From Burkholderia sp. OK233 (GTDB lineage: Bacteria > Pseudomonadota > Gammaproteobacteria > Burkholderiales > Burkholderiaceae), in the NCBI RefSeq assembly GCF_900230185.1, contig NZ_OCSR01000001.1:5828001-5892000 (forward strand): a stretch of 64,000 nucleotides of DNA, written 5' to 3'. Positions 8,466-16,809 of the stretch are shown here, piece by piece (the stretch's first letter is position 1; the number at the start of each line of letters is the position of its first letter). The notes under the pieces were generated by a model, which saw only the letters and a program-made list of their open reading frames with translations, made no database searches and had not been told where the DNA came from. The position numbers were made by a program, and so were the translations under genes.

Positions 8466-9719
8466 ATGCTGCCAGGTGAACCAGTCCCCTTCGGCGCTAC
8501 GTTGAAATCTTCAAACCTCATTCGCCAGCGGTCGGCTTGCGTCGCGCGTTTCAGCTGCGGCATTCTTGCGGCCCTGCTCTTAGTCAGCACCGACCCGGAA
8601 GCACTGGCAAACGATGCCCATCCATTCGTGCATCCGGGCTTGCTTCACACGCGGCAGGACTTCGACCGGATGCGCATCAAGGTCGCGCACGGGGATCAGC
8701 CCTGGTTCGCCGGCTGGCAGAAACTCATCGCCAATCGACACGCGTCGCTGAACTGGAAGCCGAACCCGCAGGTGATCGTGTATCGGGGGGCGGACGGCCA
8801 CCATGTTGAGAACTATGCAGCGCTCTTCAACGACGCCGCAGCCGCCTATGCACTGGCCTTGCGATGGAAGATTTCTGGCGACGACGCGTATGCCGGAAAG
8901 GCGGTTGAGATTCTGAATGCCTGGTCATCGACCCTGACGGCGATTGACGGCACTTCGGACCGGTTCCTGGCCTCAGGAATCTACGGCTACCAGCTTGCGA
9001 ACGCCGCCGAGATCCTGCGAACCTATCCAGAGTGGCGTCCAGCCGACTTCCACCGCTTCCAGACCATGATGCTGGCGGTCTTCTATCCGATGAACCACGA
9101 CTTCCTTGTTCGTCACAATGGCGCGGAGACAGACCACTACTGGGCGAACTGGGATCTCGCGAACATGGACTCGATGCTCGCTATCGGCGTGCTCACGGAT
9201 CGCCGCGACATCTACGACGAGGCCACCGGATATTTCCGGCACGGCGCCGGCAACGGTTCTATCGGCCATGTCGTGTGGAAAGTCTACGATGGCGGGATCG
9301 GACAGCTGCAGGAGAGCGGACGTGACCAGGGACATACGATGCTCGACGTAGCGCTGCTCGGCACGTTCTGCCAGATGGCGTGGAATCAGGGAGACGATCT
9401 GTTCGGCTACGACCACAATCGCTTTCTGCTCGGCGCCGAATACGCAGCCCGGTACAACCTCGGTCTCGACGTGCCCTACACCGCGTACAGCAATAGCGAT
9501 GTCACGCAGACGACGATTTCTAACAAATCGCGTGGCGATGTGCGGCCGATCTGGGAACTGCTGTATAACCACTACGTTGTGCTCAAGGGCATGAGCGCAC
9601 CTGACGTGGAAGCGTTCGCAAGAAAGGTGCGCGTGGAAGGCGGCGGGGGTGACTACGGCTCCAACAGCGGCGGCTTTGACCAGCTTGGTTATGGAACACT
9701 GACCTTCACCTTGAAGTAG
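8466..9719 (+). CDS. Secreted alginate-lyase-family (PF05426-like) polysaccharide lyase
   Basis: About 417 aa from the ATG at 8466. Earlier starts lie inside the effector gene and would put the signal peptide far from the N-terminus. The export signal is SACVARFSCGILAALLLV followed by a cleavage-like ALA. The mature protein is an all-alpha (alpha/alpha toroid) lyase: FVHPGLLHTRQDFDRM, YALALRWKISGD, LNAWSSTL, HYWANWDLANM and SGRDQGH. The last two carry the Asn/His/Trp and Arg/Gln/His residues expected around the active site. It would cleave a uronic-acid-containing polymer outside the cytoplasm; alginate itself is not proven. A paralogue with extra domains sits at 22401. The close spacing to the effector gene suggests co-expression. 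Confidence 0.85.
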   Translation: MLPGEPVPFGATLKSSNLIRQRSACVARFSCGILAALLLVSTDPEALANDAHPFVHPGLLHTRQDFDRMRIKVAHGDQPWFAGWQKLIANRHASLNWKPNPQVIVYRGADGHHVENYAALFNDAAAAYALALRWKISGDDAYAGKAVEILNAWSSTLTAIDGTSDRFLASGIYGYQLANAAEILRTYPEWRPADFHRFQTMMLAVFYPMNHDFLVRHNGAETDHYWANWDLANMDSMLAIGVLTDRRDIYDEATGYFRHGAGNGSIGHVVWKVYDGGIGQLQESGRDQGHTMLDVALLGTFCQMAWNQGDDLFGYDHNRFLLGAEYAARYNLGLDVPYTAYSNSDVTQTTISNKSRGDVRPIWELLYNHYVVLKGMSAPDVEAFARKVRVEGGGGDYGSNSGGFDQLGYGTLTFTLK

Positions 9720-9759
9720 GCGTGGCGCATTCATCGCGCGGTACGCGCGCGTACCTTGT

Positions 9760-11577
9760 TCATCCCACTGGATCACTGTTTGCCCCAGCTGTGAGCGGAA
9801 TGTGTATAGAAATGGCTGTGCCCGTGCCGGGCGCACTGTCGATCGTCATCGTTCCGCCGATCAGGCGCACGCGTTCCTGCATGCCGAGCAGGCCGTACGA
9901 ATTGCCTCCGTACGCCGTCGCCGGATCGAAACCGCAGCCATCGTCGCTGACACGGAGGTCGAGTGCCACCGCAGTGCTGGTTAGCGTGACGTCGGCCCGA
10001 CTCGCACCCGCATGACGCACAACGTTGGTCAGCGACGCCTGCGCGATCCGGAACACTGCTGTCGCGTAGGCGTCAGGCAGCACCGGCTCGCCGCCATTGA
10101 TGCGCAACTGGCAGGGAATGCTGTTGCGCCGGCCGAAGTCCTCGACCAGCCACTCCAGCGCCGAAACGATCCCGAAGTTCAGCGCCGCCGGCCGCAGATG
10201 GTTCGCGACATTGCGGACCATCCAGATCGTTTTCTCGACGAGTTCGCGCATGTCGTCCGCCTTCCGTTTCGCGTCGGGGTCACCGCCAAGCCGCATCTTC
10301 AGCAGCGAAACGTCCAACTTCAATGCCGTCAGCAACTGACCCAGTTCGTCGTGAATTTCCAATGCGATCCGCTTGCGCTCTTCTTCCCGAATGGCCTCCA
10401 TGTACGCGGATAGTTCGCGTAACTGCTCCCGCGATTCGAACAACTCCTGCTCGGTGCGCGTGCGTTCCTCGATCTCCTGCTGCATCCTTTCGTTGGCCTG
10501 CGTCAACGCTGCCGTGCGTTGCTGAACCGTATTCTCCAGCCGGTCGTTGGCACTGCGCAGCGTGCCCTGGGCATCGAGCTTTTCGGCGATCGCACGACGG
10601 CGCTGGATCACATAGAGGCAGTAGAGCCCCGCGATCAGGAAGCCGCCCGTGACGAACGCGAGCGCGATGACCTGCTGATGCCGTGCGTCGGCGACGTCGA
10701 GCAGGACCATGATCAGATCGCCAGCCTGAGGCGCTGGTCGCGTCACTACCAGATAGCGCCTGTCGTGGTCGGGATGGGTCCAGTCGGGAAAGCGTGCAAA
10801 CCAGGCCGTGGAACCCCGGTGGCCAAGGCGGCGATAGGGCAGCGCCTCGACCGTACGGCCTGCGTACTGCCGCGATGCCTGGATCTGGCGCTGCTGCTCC
10901 GCAGTGATGGGCCGGAGCGCCATGAATTTCCACGCAGGCACCGTCGAAATCACGATTACGCCGTTGCCGTCGACCACCATGGCTGCGTCGGCCGGCCTTC
11001 GCCATGCGGATTCGAGCGCATCGACGCTGACCTTGACCGCCGTTACACCGATTGGCACGGTGCCATCGCGCACCGCGCTCGCGAAATACAGACCGGGTAT
11101 GCCCGTGTTGGTGCCGATGCCGAAAAATCGGCCCGAGCCGTGTGCTAGCGCGTCCTTGAAGTACGGCCGATACGATACGTTGGTCCCCATGAAGCTCACC
11201 GGCTGATTCCAGTTGCTCGCGGCAATGACCGACCCGTGCAGGTCGATGACGTCCACAGCGAGGCTGCCGGCGTCGCGGTTCACTGCCTCGAGATAGGTAT
11301 TGACGGTTTGCAGCAGATCCGGCGGTGCCGGGGGCACGGCGCTCAACAATGCCCGCACGCTCTCCTGCCGCGCGACGATCGCGGGCATCATCTCGTACCT
11401 GCCCAGTTCGCTCTGGAGACTGGCGGCGTACAGGGCGAGCCGGTGGGCGCCGACCTCCGCTAGCACATCGATCGCGCGGTCCCACGCGAATTCGACGGCG
11501 GCCGCAGCGATGCCAAAGTACAGCACCGCTGCGGCCGCCCACCCCCATAAGGGGATACCCCTAATCCTCGTGCGCAC
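9760..11577 (-). CDS. Orphan sensor histidine kinase, Cache sensor, NarX/UhpB-type
   Basis: A 605-residue inner-membrane kinase. TM1 is at 11-30, a periplasmic double-Cache (DctB-like) sensor fills about 35-300 (NVSYRPYFKDALAHGSGRFF, TGIPGLYFASAV), TM2 is at 302-324, then a long coiled coil (335-400). The HisKA_3 dimerisation domain has phospho-acceptor H409 (RIALEIHDELGQLL). The HATPase domain follows (NVVRHAGASRADV, DDGCGFDP, GLLGMQERVRLIGG). Such kinases normally pair with NarL/FixJ-type regulators, and none is adjacent; the response-regulator relic at 14.5 kb is OmpR/TctD-type. Cache sensors of this kind often bind C4 or C6 carboxylates. With the symporter at 12155 next door, a tricarboxylate sensor is a fair guess. 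Confidence 0.9.
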   Translation of the reverse strand: MRTRIRGIPLWGWAAAAVLYFGIAAAAVEFAWDRAIDVLAEVGAHRLALYAASLQSELGRYEMMPAIVARQESVRALLSAVPPAPPDLLQTVNTYLEAVNRDAGSLAVDVIDLHGSVIAASNWNQPVSFMGTNVSYRPYFKDALAHGSGRFFGIGTNTGIPGLYFASAVRDGTVPIGVTAVKVSVDALESAWRRPADAAMVVDGNGVIVISTVPAWKFMALRPITAEQQRQIQASRQYAGRTVEALPYRRLGHRGSTAWFARFPDWTHPDHDRRYLVVTRPAPQAGDLIMVLLDVADARHQQVIALAFVTGGFLIAGLYCLYVIQRRRAIAEKLDAQGTLRSANDRLENTVQQRTAALTQANERMQQEIEERTRTEQELFESREQLRELSAYMEAIREEERKRIALEIHDELGQLLTALKLDVSLLKMRLGGDPDAKRKADDMRELVEKTIWMVRNVANHLRPAALNFGIVSALEWLVEDFGRRNSIPCQLRINGGEPVLPDAYATAVFRIAQASLTNVVRHAGASRADVTLTSTAVALDLRVSDDGCGFDPATAYGGNSYGLLGMQERVRLIGGTMTIDSAPGTGTAISIHIPLTAGANSDPVG

Positions 11578-11838
11578 GTTCGACCCCGGGTGCCGTCAAG
11601 AAATCTAGCTCACCCCCATTTTGCAAGACTGATTTTCGATGTCGTTGTGGGCTCGCGTAACTCTATCCGGCGTCGTTTTGGGGGTAGATCCCCGCACCAC
11701 GATGAGATTTGCGCCTGACGGTCCTAAAAACGGACACAGTCTCGAAGACTTGTTTCCTGATCAGGTTCGCCGCCAGGCCACTATGCCGTTCACGTTATCA
11801 ATTTTCAGTCGTCGCAAAACCAGTTGGGTGATTCGTAA

Positions 11839-12103
11839 TGAGAAAGCGGAGCGGGTTGTTCAGGTCGGCGAGCCAGCATCAAAAGGGTACCGTCAACTTG
11901 CTGGCCGACGGACTGTTAGATCGCGTTATTGCGTCGCGGACCTCTTCCAGGTCTCGTTGAAGCGCGCCTGCGAAACTGCCGGCATTGTCGACGCGAACGG
12001 TCCTCGGACCATCAGCCCTCATTGCTTCCGTCACACGGTAAGTACGCAATTGGCCGAGCGGAGCGAAACTGCATACCATCTTGAGCATACTGACTATGCG
12101 TAG
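11839..12103 (+). pseudogene. Tyrosine recombinase (integrase) C-terminal relic
   Basis: The frame gives LFQVSLKRACETAGI, then ISPHCFRHTVSTQLAE. The second block matches the catalytic H-x-L-R-H-T-F-A-T motif of tyrosine recombinases, with the first Arg region and the tyrosine box missing or scrambled. The following HLEHTD recalls the LGH segment. Only about 85 codons remain, so it cannot be active. It is probably a trace of an integron, phage or plasmid integration. Confidence 0.5.
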
Positions 12104-12154
12104 CATGTCGAACCTGGGGGCAGGTCCGACGCGCATCGCCGCAGCCATTGACAG

Positions 12155-13471
12155 TTAAACCACATTCGCCGAACGTTCCACTGCGCCACCGCGACGATAC
12201 AGCACAAGCGTCGCAACCAGCCCACACAACGCGGCGAAGCTCATCCAGTATCCCGGCGCAGCCTTGTCACGCGTGACCTCAATCAGAAATGTCGACACCG
12301 CAGGTGTAAATCCGCCGAAGAGCGCCGTCGCGAGACTGTATGCCAGCGAAAACCCTGCCACGCGGACGCTCACCGGCATCACTTCGGTCAGCGCGACGAC
12401 CATTGCCCCGTTGTAGATGCCGAAGAAGAACGAGAGCCACTGCAGGACGATCAGCATCCTGAGGAAGCTCGGCGCCGCCGCCAGCCACGAAAGCGCCGGA
12501 TAGGTGGTGAAAATGGCAAGGACCGTGATCCCGATCAGAAGCGGTCGGCGTCCAATACGATCCGACAGCGCACCGCCAATCGGAAGCCAGATGAAATTGG
12601 AAACGCCAACGCACAGCGTAACGATGAGACTGTCGGCAGTGCTGAGCTTCAGGACGGCCCTGCCGAACGTCGGCGTGTAGACGGTAATCAGATAGAACGT
12701 GGTGGTCGTCATCGCGACCAGCAGCATGCCGGCGAACACGATTTGCCAGTTTGCCATCATCGTCGCGAGGATTTCCTTTGTCTTCGGATGGTGCTGCCTC
12801 GCCTTGAACTCCTCGGTTTCCTGCAGCGAACGGCGCAACACGAACAGGAACGGTACGATCGCGCAGCCGATAAAGAACGGGATGCGCCAGCCCCACACAC
12901 CGATACTCGCCGCGGACATCCAGCTGTTGAGTCCATAGCCGAGCCCCGCCGCAACCACAATCGCGACCTGCTGGCTTGCCGACTGCCAGCTCGTATAAAA
13001 GCCCTTGTGGCCTGGCGTCGCCATTTCAGCCAGATAGACCGACACGCCGCCCAGTTCGGCGCCCGCCGAGAAGCCCTGCAGCAACCGGCCGACCAGCACC
13101 AGTGCCGGTGCCAGCATGCCGATCGTCGCGTAACCGGGGACCGCGGCGATCAGTACTGTGCCACTTGCCATGAGCGACAGCGTCACGATCAGGCCCTTGC
13201 GACGGCCGACTTCGTCGATGTAGGCGCCAAGCACGATGGCGCCTAACGGCCGCATCAGGAAGCCGGCGCCGAACACGGCAAACGTCAACATCAGCGAGGC
13301 GAACTCGCTGCTTGACGGAAAAAACACCTTCGAAATGTAGGTGGCGTAAAAGCCAAACAGAAAGAAGTCGAACTGTTCGAGGAAGTTGCCGCTGGTCACC
13401 CGTAAAACGGCGCCGACCCTGGAGCGGGGCGGGCTGGCCGCGTCTGCCGCAATGCCGGTTGAAGGGTTCAT
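12155..13471 (-). CDS. MFS metabolite:H+ symporter, tricarballylate/citrate type (TcuC/CitA-like)
   Basis: A 438-residue transporter of the metabolite:H+ symporter branch of the major facilitator superfamily, with about 12 membrane helices. The start is the ATG at 13471 (MNPSTGIAAD), because AAGGAG sits about 8 nt upstream. Family marks: NFLEQFDFFLFGFYATYI in helix 1, the DEVGRRKG loop 2-3, GRLLQGFSAGAELGG in helix 4-5, and SDRIGRRP in loop 8-9. It should import a citrate-like tricarboxylate with protons. Support for the substrate comes from the broken tcuB directly upstream, since tcuB-tcuC adjacency is typical. With tcuA absent and tcuB dead, the importer may now serve another pathway or none. 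Confidence 0.88.
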   Translation of the reverse strand: MNPSTGIAADAASPPRSRVGAVLRVTSGNFLEQFDFFLFGFYATYISKVFFPSSSEFASLMLTFAVFGAGFLMRPLGAIVLGAYIDEVGRRKGLIVTLSLMASGTVLIAAVPGYATIGMLAPALVLVGRLLQGFSAGAELGGVSVYLAEMATPGHKGFYTSWQSASQQVAIVVAAGLGYGLNSWMSAASIGVWGWRIPFFIGCAIVPFLFVLRRSLQETEEFKARQHHPKTKEILATMMANWQIVFAGMLLVAMTTTTFYLITVYTPTFGRAVLKLSTADSLIVTLCVGVSNFIWLPIGGALSDRIGRRPLLIGITVLAIFTTYPALSWLAAAPSFLRMLIVLQWLSFFFGIYNGAMVVALTEVMPVSVRVAGFSLAYSLATALFGGFTPAVSTFLIEVTRDKAAPGYWMSFAALCGLVATLVLYRRGGAVERSANVV

Positions 13472-13581
13472 GATTACTGTCTCCTTGCGTTTATCTGTCT
13501 GGCTTGTGAGCCGGCAGGTCCGGCGCATCCAGCTTTGTGGACCTGACGGCACCGCACTTTAAAAACGAACCGCCAACAGCG

Positions 13582-14430
13582 TCATTCCGATCCCATCTGC
13601 ACACCGCCCTTCTGCCGCTTTTCGATTGCCGCTTTCAGCAACGCCGCGGCGCGGTAGATGCCGAGCACGAACTTTCGATACGCAAGCGTTGCAAACAGCG
13701 CCATCACCACGCCCAGATGTGCCGGGAAAAGCCACGCCATCGCAGCGGGATCGCGCTTCAGGTTGAGCCACAGGCAGGCTGAACACAGGGTGAAGCCCGG
13801 GCTGGCCGAGAACGACGTGGTAAAAGGTCGCCACGACCGTCGCTGCGAAGCAAAGCCTGAAGCCATCAAACGTGATGTGGTGGAACCGCCGGCGCGCGAG
13901 CGTGAGCCTGTCGTCTGACTCGTTGCATCCATCTCCATGTCCCCTGTCAAGACAGGTAAGCTGCAACCCGTTTCGGATCGTCCCGGCGATAGCGGAACCG
14001 GATGCTGTGCCTGAGGACACATCCCGCCGGGAATCGCTTGACACCGATTCCCGGCGCAACCATCGCAATCACGAATACGGCTCCGAATATCGACGCAAGC
14101 AGGTTGTGCGGGAAACTGGCATAGAACTTGCCGACCATCGCCCCCCTGCGCCATACCGAGCATCAGAAACACTGCCGGCCTTCCCGCCCGGTGCCAGTGC
14201 AACAGTCAGGCCATTGCGTTTGTAGAGCGCACCCATGAACGGTGGCCATGCAGATTCAGCATACGTCTCAACACGAACTTTCGCCATCGCAGCAGGAACG
14301 TTCACCGCAAACTCGTGGGGGGCGCGTACTGGCAGGCGTAATAGCACGCGCCGCATTTGTGGCACAGGTTCGCGAGGTAATTCAAGTCGACCTTACACCT
14401 CGGTCTGGCTCGCACCGCCATCAACTCGCA
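13582..14430 (-). pseudogene. tcuB: Decayed tcuB (tricarballylate/citrate utilisation Fe-S membrane protein)
   Basis: Pieces of one protein lie in different frames reading leftwards. First comes YLANLCHKCGACYYACQYAP (14392-14320), a Cys-rich 4Fe-4S binding block. Then, after a lost base in a C-run, PHEFAVNVPAAMAKVRVETY and AWPPFMGALYKRNGL follow. Further on are membrane-like segments, ending with AHLGVVMALFATLAYRKFVLGIYRAAALL near 13650. This order matches TcuB/CitB, a quinone-linked partner that reoxidises the flavin of TcuA. At least three frameshifts and loss of the first Cys cluster make it non-functional. tcuA is missing; the sequence to the right changes abruptly into a response-regulator relic. 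Confidence 0.8.
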
Positions 14431-14522
14431 CAAAATCTTGTACTTTTCCTGGACTTTTCATCGCGGTTGATCGCGTCCCCGACGGTGAACGCGCAGATAT
14501 GGTGCTAACGGCACCACACTAA

Positions 14523-15090
14523 GACGTGGGGCTACCTGACAACCGGGTGCCAGGGATGGACGGCAGGAAAGTGCTGGCGCGACTGCGCCGCCGCGGCGAC
14601 AAGGTCGCCGGTGCTGATACTGACGGCGCACGGCTCGACGGATGACAAGGTCGACTGTTTCAGTGCGGGTGCCGACGACTATGTCGTCAAACCATTTGAT
14701 GCACGTGAACGGGTGGCGCGTATCAAGGCGCTGATTCGCCGGCAATCAGGCGGCATGTCAGACAGTCTCATTTGTGGCGACCTGCAGTACCTATCCGACA
14801 CGCGCGAATTCCTTCATAACAACACGCCGCTGGTGTTACGGCGTCGCGAGCACGCCATCCTCGAGACCCTGATACTAAGACAGGGCAGGACGGTTTCGAA
14901 GGCGACCTTGACGGAAAGCATGTTTGACCTCAACGACCAGCCGGGTGCGGATGCCATCGACATCTATATTCACCGTTTGCGCAAGCGCCTCTGCATGTCG
15001 AGCGCGCAGATCATGACATTACGTGGTCCTGGCTACATCCTGCGTAGCAAAGATGACTTCTGGCAAGAATGTGCGCAACGTCGTACATCA
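14523..15090 (+). pseudogene. Decayed OmpR/TctD-type response regulator
   Basis: From about 14523 the frame reads DVGLPDNRVPGMDGRKVLARLRRRGDKV (split here: DVGLP, then MDGRKVLARLRRRGDKV). One extra base near 14608 shifts the rest into the frame starting VLILTAHGSTDDKV, then GADDYVVKPFD with the conserved Lys of receiver domains. The OmpR-type winged helix follows (LRRREHAILETLI, IDIYIHRLRKRL, LRGPGYILRS). The N-terminal third, with the phosphorylation Asp region, is missing or eroded, and the C-terminus runs on into unrelated sequence up to 15246. The type matches TctD regulators of tricarboxylate uptake, in keeping with the neighbouring tcu remnants. Confidence 0.75.
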
Positions 15091-15256
15091 GTGATTGCAC
15101 TTAGTTGTACAAGCGATACGGCAACGGTGCATGGAGGATTGAGGCGCCTAGGATTGCACTCATCGGCTGACCGGGACCGCCGTCTGGATATCCTGACCGC
15201 AGTCACAGCGAGCAACAAGAACGAAAATTCCAACGTTGTAATCTGAGGAGACGATC

Positions 15257-16384
15257 TTGAAGAAAAAGTATCTGGCTTTCGCCGTCGCGACAGGCGCTTT
15301 TGCCGCAACCGGCGCGCACGCGCAATCGAGCGTCCAGCTTTACGGTCTGATGGACCTGAGCTTTCCCACCTTTCGGACGCACGCGGATGCGAACGGCAAT
15401 CATGTCGTCGGCATGGGCAACGACGGCGAACCGTGGTTCAGCGGCAGCCGCTGGGGCCTGAAAGGCGCGGAAGACATCGGTGGTGGAACGAAGATCATTT
15501 TCCGGCTGGAGAGTGAATTCGTGGTCGCCAACGGCCAGATGGAAGATCCGGGCCAGATCTTCGACCGTGACGCATGGGTCGGTATCGAGAACGACACGTT
15601 CGGCAAGATCACGGCAGGCTTCCAGAACACCATCGCCCGCGACGCAGCGACGATCTATGGCGACGCGTACGGCAGCGCCAGGCTGACGACGGAAGAGGGC
15701 GGCTGGACCAATTCGAATAACTTCAAGCAGATGATTTTCTACGCGGCCAGCGCGACCGGCACACGCTATAACAACGGCGTGGCATGGAAGAAACTGTTCA
15801 GCAACGGTATTTTCGCCAGCGCCGGCTACGCATTCGGCAACTCAACGAGTTTCGGTTCCAATTCCAACTACCAGGCAGCGCTCGGGTACAACGGTGGTGC
15901 GTTCGATGTATCGGGCTTCTACAGCCATGTGAATCGCGTTGGCTTTACAAACCAGACGTTCTCAGTGGGCGGCAACTACACGTTCGGCATTCTGCGCGCC
16001 AATGCGGGTTACTTCCGTTACCTGGGCAATCAGGGCGCGCTCGGCCAGCGTCAGGACAACGCCTGGACGGCGTCGCTCAAGCTGTCGCCGAAGGGGCCGT
16101 TCGACTACGAACTTGGTTATCAGCAGATGCGCGTGAAGAACGCCGCCTACAACTCCGACGGCGATATTCCGAACGCGAACATCGGCGCGTTCGATCCGAC
16201 CTCGGGTCTCCACAATGGCTTCAAGGAAACGTTGTACGGTTCGGTCTTCTGTCACCTGTCCAAGCGCACCGAAGTGTATCTGGCCGGCGACTACATGAAG
16301 CTGCATGGCGGCTATACGGTTGGGAGCACCTTCGGCGCGACCAACCAGCTCGAACTGACCACGGGCGTTCGCACCCGCTTATGA
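15257..16384 (+). CDS. Gram-negative trimeric porin (Burkholderia OpcP/Omp38 type)
   Basis: A 375-residue outer-membrane 16-stranded general porin. The start is TTG at 15257, supported by GAGGAG nine nt upstream and by the signal peptide it yields (MKKKYLAFAVATGAFAATGAHA, cut before QSSVQLYG). The body has typical porin blocks: VQLYGLMDL at the mature N-terminus, SRWGLKGAEDIGGG, FRLESEF, FDRDAWVGIEN (the L3 constriction approach) and GYEFG-like strands. Unusually, the last residue is Leu (GVRTRL) where porins end in Phe, the residue recognised by the BAM assembly machinery. A single base change (TTC to TTA) would explain it. A rho-independent terminator follows at 16436. Confidence 0.93.
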   Translation: MKKKYLAFAVATGAFAATGAHAQSSVQLYGLMDLSFPTFRTHADANGNHVVGMGNDGEPWFSGSRWGLKGAEDIGGGTKIIFRLESEFVVANGQMEDPGQIFDRDAWVGIENDTFGKITAGFQNTIARDAATIYGDAYGSARLTTEEGGWTNSNNFKQMIFYAASATGTRYNNGVAWKKLFSNGIFASAGYAFGNSTSFGSNSNYQAALGYNGGAFDVSGFYSHVNRVGFTNQTFSVGGNYTFGILRANAGYFRYLGNQGALGQRQDNAWTASLKLSPKGPFDYELGYQQMRVKNAAYNSDGDIPNANIGAFDPTSGLHNGFKETLYGSVFCHLSKRTEVYLAGDYMKLHGGYTVGSTFGATNQLELTTGVRTRL

Positions 16385-16435
16385 TCCGGGAATCAGAGCC
16401 TCGTAGCGGATCCATTGATCGATGTGTTTCGATTT

Positions 16436-16470
16436 GCGGCGGCGGACTCCTCCGGCCGCCGCTCTTTTCT
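16436..16470 (+). terminator. Rho-independent terminator of the porin gene
   Basis: A GC-rich stem (16436-16446 with 16451-16462, one bulged base) closes a CTCC loop and is followed by a T-rich tract (TCTTTTCT). It sits 50 nt after the porin stop codon. Confidence 0.75.
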
Positions 16471-16491
16471 GTTCAGCGGGCCGAGGAAGAC

Positions 16492-16656
16492 AAGCATATT
16501 CAGAAATACCGCTATCCGGACCGCTCTGACGATCACGATCGCCGGCTATACGGCAGCGCTGATGCCCGTGATCGCAACATCGATCGCCGGTCTGAAAACA
16601 GCCAATACGGAGTTCGACAGGATATACAGCGAAGAAAAGTCGCCGCACGGTTCTGA
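16492..16656 (+). pseudogene. N-terminal fragment of a methyl-accepting chemotaxis protein
   Basis: About 50 codons resemble the start of Tar-type Burkholderia chemoreceptors: IRTALTITIAGYTAALM, VIATSIAGLKTANTEFDRIYSEEK (a membrane span followed by the start of the four-helix sensor). The frame then stops matching and ends within 20 codons. HAMP and signalling domains are absent, so this is a relic. An ATG at 16415 opens the same frame, but it lies across the porin terminator and is unlikely to be genuine. Confidence 0.65.
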
Positions 16657-16691
16657 GGTAGCAGCGACGCAGCAATGCGCCGCTGCTACCT
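16656..16691. terminator. Bidirectional hairpin between convergent genes
   Basis: A perfect 11-bp inverted repeat (AGGTAGCAGCG at 16656-16666, complement at 16681-16691) with a 14-nt loop. There is no strong T-run on either side. Its place between the rightward porin unit and the leftward lipoprotein gene suggests a transcription block. Confidence 0.45.
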
Positions 16692-16809
16692 GACTGTTTG
16701 ACACCTGGTGGTCGCGCCGATCTGCCTCTCCAAATGTGGGCCTACCCACTTACCCGCCACTGACGTGCCCAAGGCAGCACCAGTGGCGCTAACAGGGCAA
16801 TAACTGGCG

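Noticed and set aside
10280..11548. 422-codon minus-strand frame
   Set aside because: Out-of-frame shadow of the histidine kinase, which shows all expected motifs in its own frame.
16415..16491. ATG at 16415 as a start for the chemoreceptor fragment
   Set aside because: The frame crosses the porin terminator hairpin, and family similarity begins only after 16492.
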